This document shows, one piece after another, positions 38,801-50,200 of a DNA stretch of 64,000 nucleotides. The notes under the pieces were generated by a model, which was given only the letters and a program-made list of their open reading frames with translations, ran no database searches and was not told the origin of the DNA. The DNA lies in contig NC_082603.1 in NCBI RefSeq assembly GCF_030936135.1, positions 23,650,880 to 23,714,879 on the forward strand, read 5' to 3'. Position 1 is the stretch's first letter, and each line of letters begins with the position of its first letter. The DNA is from Gavia stellata (Eukaryota > Chordata > Aves > Gaviiformes > Gaviidae). The translations under genes and the position numbers were made by a program.

Positions 38801-39052
38801 CCTTTTTCACCAGGTTCTACCATAATGAAGCAGTGAACAGTATATTCTCAAATAAGTGGTACCCTACGCGTTTGTCATCTGGGCATTTCTCAGCAGCAAG
38901 AACACCATGCATCACTCTTCTCAGGAGGGACTTCTACTATTAATTCTAGTAAAAGCACATGACTATTCATCATTTTTCTTTCCCAGATTCATGTGGATCG
39001 TACTGATTGCAGACTCTACTTCCCACGCCGGAGAACTGAAATAACTAAATAA
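35895..39052 (+). CDS. CFAP144: CFAP144 (FAM183A), axonemal microtubule-associated protein, 4 exons
   Basis: Small protein of motile cilia and flagella, reported on axonemal doublet microtubules. Exons: 35895-36027, 36885-36944, 37824-37927 and 38987-39052, all with GT/AG junctions and matching phases, giving 120 aa. Family words are [17 protein letters not shown] and [10 protein letters not shown] (exon 1), [15 protein letters not shown] (exon 2), and [18 protein letters not shown] with TESQEIGW (exon 3). Exon 4 reads [18 protein letters not shown] and then TAA. The human protein as I recall it runs about 14 residues further (ITLYKAKMWGLG...). Here the frame after TAA continues as MAVMG..., so the stop may replace a conserved Tyr. 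The gene diverges from PIF1 and converges on EBNA1BP2. No alternative terminal exon was found. Confidence 0.92.
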
Positions 39053-39053
39053 A
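39048..39053 (+). terminator. AATAAA overlapping the CFAP144 stop codon
   Basis: The last codons ACT AAA TAA A contain the hexamer AATAAA. If used, it would give a 3' UTR of a few dozen bases at most. The next AATAAA is at 39,262-39,267, about 210 bases past the stop, and may be the main signal. Confidence 0.35.
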
Positions 39054-39261
39054 TGGCTGTCATGGGGCACAGGGAGGAGCAGTCTGAGAACCTGCAGTAG
39101 TAGAGTGGCAAAGCCACACAACTCAGATAGAAGCAGTTAGTGACATCTAATGTGTTAGGCCCTGCTTGTTACTAGGTGAGTCTGGTAGATCTGGCAAGAC
39201 AAGACAGCGAGAAGAGAGAACCTCAGTCTGTCCAGATTTGCAGCCTGAAAATAGTTACAGA

Positions 39262-39267
39262 AATAAA
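39262..39267 (+). terminator. Candidate poly(A) signal for CFAP144
   Basis: A canonical AATAAA about 210 bases after the stop codon, followed by a T-rich stretch. Use is inferred from position only. Confidence 0.45.
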
Positions 39268-39746
39268 CCTATTTATAAGATTGCTGCATTTGTCTCACTG
39301 CTGCTTCCAAACCCATCTATATGAGTAGTCTAAAAAACACTTTAACATCTTGACAGTCTTCAGACTTCCTATTCTGACATCGGCAACATGACCCAGAATT
39401 CAAGTTCACTAAGTACATGTCAACAGTAGCTGTAGAAAAAGCTGTCAGAATTAAGGGAACAAAGGGCAGGCTTCAGCCACCATTCATAACACAACTAAAC
39501 ATGAATTAGACATAGTGCTGTGCAAACTATTTAATGCGTTCACACACCAGAGGTTTAAGTAGAAAACAATCCTTCAACAAAACAGACAATAAGAAGAAAT
39601 TAGTGATAAGGCACTAGTTTCCACTGACTTTTTTTCTCGCCACTTGGAAGCATCCAGCTTGCTCCATGGTTAGCTGCTTGATGACAGCAGAAACACATCT
39701 TGCAACTCACAGAAACATAGGAACCCCACTGGGGAGCACAGTCCTC
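39268..39746. other. Gap between the converging CFAP144 and EBNA1BP2 genes
   Basis: The 3' flanks of two convergent genes meet here. A minus-strand ATTAAA near 39,531 is a weak poly(A)-signal candidate for EBNA1BP2. No further gene or repeat is visible. Confidence 0.5.
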
Positions 39747-42700
39747 TTAGCGCGCCCGGCTCTTCATTTTCTGCCTTGCTCTCTTTCCAGGTCTCTTCTA
39801 CAAAAAAAGGACAGATTCAGATCTTTATTTTCATGTCCTCAATCTTTGTTCTAGCTCTATAGCTTGGGAAGGATACCAAGGAGAGGGTACTTGTCAGTAC
39901 TCCTGGAGAGGGAGGTTTTGGGACACAAGTAGCAACAAACAGTACTTGCTAACTCACCCACTCATTTCCCTGCTGAGACACTGAACCACTGTCCTCAACT
40001 CTCTCTGCAACTGAATTATGCTCAGCTCCCAAAGACAGACATTGTCACTTCCAGATGGTGGAGGCACCCATCATGTAGTCAGCTGTCCCGCCCCAGATCA
40101 TGGCTGGTTCCTAGCCAACCAGGATCACTGGCATGCAACATGTTACTTACATTGAGGGCTTTTTTTCCTCCTTTTCCTCCTTTTCCTGGGCCTTTGTTGT
40201 GAGCCACCTTTGACCGGAAGCTGGATACATCATTAAAACTCTCCTTCGTGTTCCACTTTGAGCCCTTCTTCTTCCCACCAAAACCAAACTTCTGATTTTT
40301 GTATCGTCTTTTGGCATTCGGTCTGAAAAACAACCGAACAGCATCATCGCCTATATTGCTTTCCTCAGGAAGCTCTCAAGAAGGCAGATGTATGTGTTGA
40401 TGGACTCCTATCAGCCATCAAAAACCTTTCCCCTCTTATTGAAGAGGCAGAAATTAGCACATTTCAGTCTCCATTACATTCTGGCCACAGTTTTCCTCCT
40501 CTCTAAGTACAGAAAGACACCTTGGACTTATTTTAGCAAACATTAATCAGAACAGCTTTCTCATTCCACAAAATGATCCCCTAAAAGACTGAAAAAAATC
40601 AGAGGTTCTGCATTTAAATATCTTTCTTTTCTGGTCTCACCCCTTCTTTATCCGTTGACTTGCACTGCCTTTTTTATTCCCCTGAGATGACGTCTGCTCT
40701 TCATCTAGAAAATCCAACTTGTCAGAGAGACCTGCAAGAGTGAAGACAAAACAGTCACTCAGCTACCACCACAGAAAATACAAATTTTCTGTCTAAGCAA
40801 GTAATAGCAACAAGTCACCCTCACTGAAGACCAGCTACTCGGGAGAATTTTCACTGTCGCTTGCGTATGATTCTGCACAGCAGCAGCCTTTCAAGCTCAC
40901 TGCGCAGCACTACAGATTGACACCACACATCACACTGCCTTACATTGTTCACCCATCACTATTCCCATTACACATTTGCCCTCTTAGACAAGTTAACTTT
41001 ACCTTTCTGGTATTTCTTGACTGCATTCAACATATTTTTTTTCTCCTTTTGTCTCCTCTGCAGAATCTCGGTTTGCACCTGAGATTAGAAGCAAAATGTT
41101 AAGTGTTGTTCCTTGTAGTGTCCCATACATTTTTTTTAATTTTTTTTTAAGGTATCCCATCTTTTGCTCTGTCTTCCTTCAAAGCAGCTAGACAGAAGAC
41201 TAGATAGACTCCATATATTTTAGCCAGCCTCCTTTCTAAGCTCCTCACTCAGGGTCTAGATTCTTGTCATAGATAGGTCCCTTTTGTAGCTCCTTCTCAC
41301 CTTCTTGCCATATTTTCTCATCGCACGGAGCTGTTTCGCTTTCTCAGACCTCTCCATTGCTTCCTGTTTACTCTTAAGCTTCTGTCGAATCTTATTAGGG
41401 GATAGAAAAAACAAAATTTATCAGTAACACAAAAGAAAATATTCAAATTTTATGATTGCTGTGCAGTCCTGAAATCAATAATTATGTGAACTATCAATGA
41501 GCGTAAAAAAGAAAACATCTCTCAATCAGATACTGCTTCGTAATGCATAATGTTCTTTCAACTCAAGGCTGGAACAGTTATTACAGAAACTCCTGAACGG
41601 ATCTGTAGCCGAAATCTGGTTAAAATGACAAAACTCACACAGAGACAAAACAAAGCCTTATAATGGGCTCTAACAGAACCACTAAACAAGAGTATCTTGT
41701 CAGTCTACTCAGGTGTATGTAGAAGACTTGATAGTTTCTTTCTTGTCATTATTAAAAAGTAAAGCACTGAAGAAAAGTCAACAATCCTTCCATGCCATGG
41801 AAAACATCTTTTTTGTTCCCTCCTTGTTCATAAACATTTCTATAAGGATGCTGCATGACAAGGGATTACAAAGATTTCAACACAGATCTTCTGGATTCAG
41901 CCTGTGATGCCACTAGGAGACAAAAACTCTGTTCTTCAAACAGAAGCCAGCAAAAGAAGTTAACAGTGATGTGCAGCATTGACTTAAGCCTCAGCACAAG
42001 CTAATTATTAATCTTCATCTTTTCTAGGAAGATTCTATCAGCCATCAAAACAGTCACAAAGTCATACATGAACCTCCAAATTAGACTCCAGCTCATGTTT
42101 GTTTCACTTATACAATGTAGTCTTTTTTCAAAACTAAAATAAAAATTAGGGTTCCGTTTTGAATAAAGACCACAATCAAGAAGCAAATTCATGAAATTCT
42201 TATTTCCTACACAAATTTGACTTACTTTCCATGATAGGTTAAGTCAATAACACGCAGTTTAAAATCACAGAGAACCAAAACACACTGAGTATAACTTAAA
42301 TAGGGAAAAAGGATCACATTAATGATACACCTGACTGCAGGTCTTAGGACAAAGAGCATAAACAGAGCCAACTTTACAACCACTGTCACACATATGGAGA
42401 AAAAGTCTCCATTTTTAATATTAAATACACTCAGGACCGAATATAAATGTGCTTTTCTACTTTATGGAAGTCCCCGTATTGCACTGAAATACCTAAACAG
42501 GAAGAAATTTCCTGCCACAAAAAAAAATTTCAAACACAAACATTGTCACAGACATTTGTCAAAGAGATGAAGGTAAGTATTCACACATCACACCTTAAAG
42601 TTAATCCCTAACACAGACTAAAACCAACACAACACAGGAAAGAAAGCCATTATTCGCTGCACATACCTTCTGCATCTGTTGGTCTGATTTGGCCATCTCT

Positions 42701-44128
42701 GCGAAGTAATCATCTGGCCTTCTAGTAGGAACTTGGAGCTTACGCAACCTAGGTAGGGCTTCCAGGACTGCTGCCTGAGCCTGTCGGTAACTAGGGAGAC
42801 AGCACAGCACCAGCTCTGTCACTGGGTATCGGGGCATCTTACAGCGCTGACAGAAACTCTGCTCACATAAGCTAGCTCATACTGGGATCTAACAAACATT
42901 GATCTAGAATTATATCAACATTCTGTGCCCTACAGCATTCAGTGCTACTAAAAGCAATTTAGGTGCCATTTCATTAACACTTATATCTTGCACATATACA
43001 TTTATCTAGTTTCCAGTTACAGTTTTATATGTTGGATTATAAAAGGCAAGGCAAAACAAGAGAACTGTAATAACACCAAAACAAATCCACAAGGAAAAAA
43101 TCCATATCCTGTGTTAAAGCCATAGTGCTGCAACCAAGGAACTTTTAAAACAAACTTTTCAGCAAAGGATGGAAGTCTGCTGCAAGGAGAGAAATTATTT
43201 CCAGTCATAAGACAAGTTAAATATACTAGCATTGATTTGTAATTATTTTGGAAAACATTCAGAGCCATCAAATGTAAAATACATGGCCCAAGAGTGACAT
43301 GATACTAGTGACAGCCAGCGCGGCAGTCTGCAGCACACCTGTGAAACACAACTCCAAGCATGCAGCAGCATGCCAAGACCCTACAAGAAACGTCTGGTTT
43401 TGACACTTACAAGCTCATCTCTCTCTGGAAATCGTTCTCAGGGTCAACGGCATCTTTGTTAGAAGCACTCTGTGAGACAGGATCGACGACCTGACCCGAA
43501 GTCACATCCAGCCTTTCCACCCAAGCTAGCTGCTGTTTGAATTCGGACAGGCACTGCTTCAGGCCCTCCTGGGAAAGAAACACAGCTCTGCACACCACCG
43601 CACAGAACCACCTCCCCACGGCTGGCCCGGCTGAATGAATACCCGGGTCACACCCTGGGCTGCTCCTCCGTGCCGCTGGGTGATATCCCCATCAGCACAG
43701 CAGTGCAGGAACCCCGGAGGCCCGCCCTGCCCTGACACCCGCGCCCCCCCCCAGCGGGGGCTCCTCTGGCCCCGCAGCCGGCGCTGGGGCACGCGGGCCC
43801 CAGCCCGGGGTTTCCGCCCTGCGCCGGGAAGGCCCCACTCACCGCGTCGTTGCGCCGCTTCGGCCGCTCCTCCAGCACCACGTTGAGCCCCGGCTTCAGC
43901 GCGCCCCTCGAGAAGGCCTCCTGGAGCTGTGGAGAGGGCACGCTCAGGCCGCGCCGCTGGTGGGGGCACCGGGCGGCCCTGCCCCGCGGCTGCCGGGGGA
44001 GGCCTCACCGCAGGGCCCGCGCCACGGCCCCGCCACCGCGGCCACGGGCTCACCTCCGAGTCCGAGAGAGAGGAGTCCTCCGAGCCGGAGTCCGAGCCGG
44101 AGTCGGAGAGCGACCCGCGCCGCGCCAT
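39747..44128 (-). CDS. EBNA1BP2: EBNA1BP2 (EBP2), nucleolar ribosome-assembly factor, 9 exons
   Basis: Conserved nucleolar protein needed for pre-rRNA processing and assembly of the large ribosomal subunit. Exons from the start: 44054-44128, 43843-43926, 43411-43568, 42667-42790, 41301-41390, 41003-41078, 40641-40731, 40151-40322 and 39747-39797. All junctions are GT/AG and in phase. The sum is 306 aa, the same as I recall for human. Residues 1-25 are Ser/Asp/Glu-rich (GSDSGSEDSSLSDSE), a likely CK2-type acidic stretch. The EBP2 core holds ALKPGLNVVLEERPKRRNDA, YRQAQAAVLEALPRLRKLQV, RRPDDYFAEMAKSDQQMQK and a basic helix (SEKAKQLRAMRKYGKK). The tail is rich in Lys, Arg and Gly (YKNQKFGFGGKKKGSKWNT, then KRPGKRARQKMKSRAR before TAA), as suits nucleolar targeting. 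It diverges from CFAP57. Confidence 0.97.
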
Positions 44129-44246
44129 GCCGCCGCTGCTGCCACCGCCGCTTCCGGCCGCGTGCGCGCGCCCCCGCCGCCGCTTCCGGGGGTGCCGGGG
44201 CCGCGGTTGCCACGGCGACGGCGGCGGCGGCAGCAGCAGCAGCAGC
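44129..44246. promoter_or_regulatory. Shared EBNA1BP2/CFAP57 bidirectional promoter in a CpG island
   Basis: The two start codons are 118 bp apart. The gap has two ETS-type CTTCCGG sites (44,151-44,157 and 44,183-44,189), an RFX X-box and no TATA box. CpG-rich sequence runs from about 43.65 to 44.83 kb. ETS motifs are common at housekeeping and ribosome-biogenesis promoters, and the X-box fits the ciliary gene, so the two sides may be tuned separately. That split is an inference. Confidence 0.8.
44206..44219 (+). promoter_or_regulatory. RFX X-box upstream of CFAP57
   Basis: GTTGCC-AC-GGCGAC is a full match to the X-box consensus RYYNYY-N(1-3)-RRNRAC, with both half-sites in the right spacing. 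It lies 27 bp upstream of the CFAP57 start codon. RFX factors activate many ciliary genes through such sites. Confidence 0.75.
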
Positions 44247-47200
44247 ATGTCGGCGGTGGTGGCAGAGCCCGTGGCCGTCTTCGGCTGCCGGCCGCGGGTC
44301 GCCGGCGGTGTCTGCTTCTTGGAGGACCAGGTCGTGCTGCACGCGGCGGGGGCGGGCTGCCTCCGGCTCCACCTCGAGCAGAAGTGGCACAAGTTCATCC
44401 CAGGTGACACGGACCCGGACCCCGGCCCCGGCCCCGGCCCCGGCCCCGGCCCCGGCCCGCCCTGACCCCTCTCCTCCCCGCAGGCACCGAGAAGAGCCGG
44501 GGCGTGCAGGCGCTGGCCGTCAGCCCCAACCGGCGGTACCTGGCCGTCTCGGAGACCGTGGCGGAGCAGCCGGTCCTGACGGTCTACGAGCTGTCGTCGG
44601 TGCCGGCGCGGCGGCGGAGGACGCTGGCCGCCGCCGAGCTGCCGGCGCGGGAGGCGGTGTCCCTGGCCTTCTCCCCCGACTGCCGGTACCTGGCAGCCGC
44701 CACAGCCCCCCCCGAGGGGCACCTCACCTACTGGCTCTGGGAGAAGCAGCGGCTGATGGCGGTGGTCCGCGTCGAGGCCCCGGGCGGCGGCATCTGCCAG
44801 GTAACGGCCGCGGCCCTCACAGGCTCCACGCCCACCATGCCAGCCCCGGGCCCATTCGCCCCCCCCGGCCTTGTCAGGGTACGGGGGTGCACACGCCTGC
44901 CTCCGAAACTGAGCTGGGCCAGTGTCTCCGCGGCTCATTTTTAACATGTTGATTCACAAATGAGTAAATCTTTGGGAGCCTATTGCACTATTTCAAAAAG
45001 ACAGATAAAAGGATCAAACGTAGTTGAACAGGTACGGGGTGCCAGGTAGCACGTAGGTTCGATCTGCAGCATATGTGGACAGATACATTTTCCTGTGGCC
45101 ACATGGCTTCTGTCCAGGGCAAGAGAGGGAGAAGAGGGCTCCACACTGTAGATTAGATACAGTTTTTGTGGCCTTTCTTGGCATCAGCTGCAATAGGACA
45201 CTGGGCTGAATGAATTTTTGCTCTGACCCGTTATGGACATACTCGTGTCCATATCACATGAGATTCTCTTACATCACATGAGATCTATGGTATGTGGCCA
45301 ATTCAGTTCGGCAGTGTCCCTTGTGTCCCTGCAGAAACATTCATTAAATACATTGGCTATGCTCAGTAGGCGTAACACACATCTTGGAAGCTCTCGGCAT
45401 GCTTGTGCACCTTTTCCTTCCTGCAGTCTGTTCCATAGATCAGAGGAGTAGCCCAGGAAGAGCGGCTAGGAGCAGGCTGATGGCACTCAAACAATTCCTG
45501 CATCCTGCTTTGGGTGCCCTTTTTTAGTACCTTTCTTGCAGGGAGGTAAGAGGCTTTCAGTACCTGGGTTGGTTGGACCCTAGCTGCCTTTTTTTCTGGG
45601 GTACAGCTACAAGCAGAGGTTGGGTGAACTACTAACTTCATGAGCTCAATTCCTAAAGAGAGGAGAGTGACTGTAAAGACAACTGCTGTCTAAAGTCCCA
45701 ATAAGCATGAAAAATAAGGTCTAACTATCCCTGCTATCCTTTCTGTTGGGTATTGAGATGGCTATTCCACTGTTTTTAGCAATAAGCACCTAATTACGTG
45801 AATTAATATACATAACGGGTAAGGTCTGCCTGAAATACAGAAAAACCAAATTTATTGCTGGCCTTTAAGAATGAATGGTCCCACTTTTCAGGAAGCTTGC
45901 TACCTGAAAAACTTGCTAATCAACAGTAAAGATGTATTTTTGCCTTACTTTTGTCATTTAATCCTGAAGGGCAGAGACAACTTTATCTTTGGTATTGCAT
46001 TGTGATTCAGATAGCATCTTAGCTTAATAGATTTAATGTATTTGTAGTGTTGTGTAAAATTGACATACACAGTTTTGAAAGGGGGAAAACTGCAATGCGT
46101 AGTTATGATGGTTATTTCTTAGTCTCTTCTATGTTCCTGTATGTTTCTATGAACCTTCTTCCCTTGTTTGTTTTCATATATCCGGTATTGAGAGTCTTCA
46201 GAACAGGTATAATATTTGCTTATTTGTAAACATAGTTCTATAAAATAATTTCTCTCTCTTTTGTTCCACAGGTGAGCTTTAGTCCTCATGACAATGCACA
46301 GGTTTGTATCACTGGAAATGGCTTTTTTAAACTTTTTAAGTACAGTGGAGGAGCTTTGAAGCAGATGAATTTACAAAAGGGAGAGCCGCAAAACTACTTG
46401 TGCCATGCCTGGCTGTCCAAGGAGGAAGTTATATGTGGCACTGACACAGGCAAACTTATCTTGTTTGAAACTGGAGAGCTGCACTGGGAGACAAGTGTAG
46501 AGTACAAAAAACCACCCAGGGAACTAGAAGAAGATGCAACAACAAAAGAATATGAGAGGTAAATCTGTTAAATACTAATAGTTTCATGCTTGTGCATGCA
46601 GATTAGTTGCAAGCCATTCACTTATTTCCTTCTTGTCCAGTTTGTGAATGGGTTATAATATTTTGATTGCTGCTGATAAGTACTTTTTGTTTTGTCCTTC
46701 GTTATTCTGAAGTCTTTATCCACTTCCTGCTTGTAGTTCTTCTGATGCCTCTTGTGGACTGGCCTCTGAAGATAATGGTTCACAACAGGATTCTTTGCCT
46801 CAAATATCTGCAGTTGCAGCATATTCCAAAGGCTTTGCATGTTCATCTAGCCCAGGAGTTGTTCTTTTGTTTGAGAAGACCAAGGAAAGGGAAGTCTACA
46901 AGGAGAGTCAAGAAATCTGGGTAGGGAGAAAAAAGCTTTTCCAAGCAATTATGCAGCAGAGGCCTGTCTAGAGGTGGGGTGCTTCTGATTCAGTTATTAA
47001 TAATAATTTTTAGCACATCTCTAAATTACATTGTAAGCGTTAGCTAACTGTCCTGGTGATGTTGAAAGGAAGGGAGTTGCCAGAGGTCACACTGAAAGTC
47101 AGTGACAGATGTCCTTTTGCAAGGTAGCTCTGCATGTTCCCACATGTAAAATGTGCTTTGAGGCTGCTAAACTTCAGGAAACCTTTAAGAAACTTGTATT

Positions 47201-50200
47201 TATGGAGACTTTGGGAACTAAGAAGTAGTCTACATCAGTTTTGAAGAACTAGGCTGCTTGGTTTTTTCCAAGGCAAAGCTTTTCTGCCCTCAGATATTTA
47301 TTATAGCTCTCATGAGACTTGTGCACTCTTATTCTTAAGCAATCTAGTAAGATTTCTAACTGTTCTATAGCAAGCTGTATGCATTGACTTACTGCAGTCT
47401 CTGGATAAGAACATTTAACTCTGATGACCTGGTCAAGCCTTCATCCTCTGGGCCTAAAAGGTCAGATCTTCCCTATGCACGAGACCCTATAAGACGACTG
47501 TTATCAATCTGAATGATACACTGCAAAGAACTGTCGTTCTGAGATCACAATTTTCAGGCAGTTTTCATTCTGACACTTGCTAGGTTTTTGTCTCAATGTT
47601 TTTCTGCTACCATTTTCATTTTTGTTTAATGCAGTACTTAAGATTACTGCTGAAATGTCCTCTGATACTTTTTTCAGCTGTAATGCTATAGATACAGTTA
47701 GGTTATCTTGTCCTCTATTCCCTGCCTTGCAGTAGTTATGTACTATTAAATATCCAAGTTGTCTTACTGATATTATGTATATGCTTATTAGAGTGGCATT
47801 ACAGCAAAAGTTTGTGTGTGTGTGCACGCCTACTACTTAAACATGGAGACCTGGAATATCCCATGGGATGCATTTCTTGTGCAGCTTCCTCAGGACCTGT
47901 TCAGCAGTGAGCCAAAACAATCGGGCAGACAGGACATTATATGTATATGCTTCAACCCCTCTGAGGAAATAATGGTCGTTAACACAAATAAAAATCAGCT
48001 TTACATGTTTACTATGCTCTCCACTGATCTTATGAAGGTGAGTGCAATTTTATCACATTCCACAGCCATCATGTCCAGTAAGGGGTGTATTGTAATGGCA
48101 TGGGCTATTCAGTGTCACGTTCTATGATGCATTCTCATAAAATCCATCAAATAGTGTCTAAACCCTTAAAGCTCATGACATGAAGTGCTCTGCCTGCTTC
48201 TCTGAGAGCTGTGTTTCAGTGGGCCCCTGCTCAAGCATCCCTCCATACGAATACCTGATGTTATTCAGCAGAATGGTAGAGGACACTGTTAAGACCGTTT
48301 AAGGGTGCGTGTCACCATTGAACCACTTAAGTAAGGCTCTAATGGAGAGACTTTTAACATAACTGTAGTAGTTTATGCTCCACAGTAATATGCGGAAACT
48401 TTAATGCAACGATAAAGCTGAAATAGCCATGGGAATCTCATGTTACTCTAAAATAATAGTTGTTGAAGTCCTAGTTGGAAGTGAAACCTCTTTGTGAAGG
48501 ACAAACATAATGAAAAACATTCCCTACTCTGAAGGAATTAAATAATACAAAGACAAGAGATAAATGTATTATCATGGAACAGACTTACATGGAGTTAAAT
48601 AACTAACCTGTGTACAGGAACACGGAAAGGTCTTTACAGGAAGGAGTTTTGTAGTTACAGGTCCTTCTTCAGCATACAGCCTAAAATTTTATTGGTGCTT
48701 CAATTCCAGCATGTAATTGCTAAACATCCGGTTAAGTTGCTTATCACTCAGCACTTGATTATTTTTAAATATCTGTCTGACCAGAAGGTCTTAACTGAAT
48801 TCTTGCAGGTCCAGTTTTATTTATTTATCTTTCATGTCTCTGGACACCTACAATTATGTTCTCCTCTCACTAGTGTTTGAGAAGTATGGAGCCCACATCT
48901 TCCCTGCATCACTTTTCTTGATTATTAATTATAAAGTTAAAACTGATTCTAACATTGCTATGGTTTTAGCATTGTTATGTTCAGACTGCTACAGTGAAAG
49001 GATGAAGTGGTTTCCTCAAATCTATTTTGATTACTGTATGCAAAGAGCTACGATAGATTTCTTACCTGACTTACTGCCTGCAGTGAAATATTTGTGGGTT
49101 TTTTATGTTCTCATTGCTTCTCAGGAGAAGGCAGCTTATTTTGCATATCTGAATTTCCCATTGCATTCTGCTTCGATCACTGGTTTGGACATCTGTATTT
49201 GGAAACCCATTCTTGCTACTTGTTCCCTGGATAGATCTGTCCGCATCTGGAATTACAAGACAAAGTAAAGAGTTGTTTGTGTTTGTTATTACCTCTTTCT
49301 TTTTTTGTATATTCTATTTAGCAGACAACAGCAGCAATCTTATATGAATGAGAGTCTTGTTCTGGTAAAATTCTTGTGTGGTGTGGGATGTAAATGGTCT
49401 TACTGACATGATTTGGGGAGTGTGAATGTACAGTGCCTTTAAGACCAGTGCCAAAAGAATCCAAAGCCTTTTCTATCAAGCCATTTTTGTGTCAGATTTC
49501 TCATGTGTTTTGGAAAAAAAAAATCTTCAGAAATGTTTCTTTCAGCTTTGTCCTAAGATACTGTTGTCCCATCTTCTCCTTCATAGACATAGTTCTTAAG
49601 CAAAATTGCTCCAGCTTTTAAGGTTCTGTAGAGGGAGAGGGGGAGAAAAACAAATCTCAGAAGAGATGTTTGTGTAGGTTTGCAATCAGCGGTTCATTTA
49701 CTTTCTTCATTATATGACAGTAAACAAGGATTTTCTCTTGCACCTTCCACACCTTCTCTGTGAACCAGAAAGTTCAGATTTGCCTTTGTTTCCTGTAACA
49801 CCTGTGTGATCATTACTTATCTGAATGACAACACATTTCCTCAAGAACAAGGCAGAGTCAGATTGTAGCTGCAGGTGTCCTTGCCGGGCCAAATAATGTC
49901 CCGTCAAGCATGCATAAGGAGTTTGTACTATTCCATACTGTGCAATGGCTTTCTCTTTCAGCACTTTGGAGCTGTGTAAGGAATATCGGGAGGAAGCATA
50001 CACAGTATCACTTCATCCCACTGGCCTTTTCTGTTTGGTTGGGTTTTCGGACAAACTACGATTTATAAGTCTACTGTATGAGGACATGCATGTTTTCAAG
50101 GAGTTCGCTGTGAGAAAGTGTAGAGAGGTAAGGAGTGATGCGAAAATGAAACTGGGGAGTTATAGGGAGCAGAGGGGTGAAGAACATGACAGAAGATAGA

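Noticed and set aside
40323-42666. Possible C/D-box snoRNAs in EBNA1BP2 introns (a GATGATG-like word near 40,340 and a repeated CTATCAGCCATCAAAA at about 40,408 and 42,029)
   Set aside because: The GATGATG word lies too close to an exon to leave room for a D box, and no paired C and D boxes with a closing stem were seen around the repeated 16-mer.
43559-44947. Long minus-strand open frame of 462 codons across the EBNA1BP2/CFAP57 promoter region, and plus-strand frames of 146 to 330 codons over it
   Set aside because: They arise from low stop density in very GC-rich DNA. They overlap the true first exons in other frames and consist of Arg/Pro/Ala/Gly-rich sequence.
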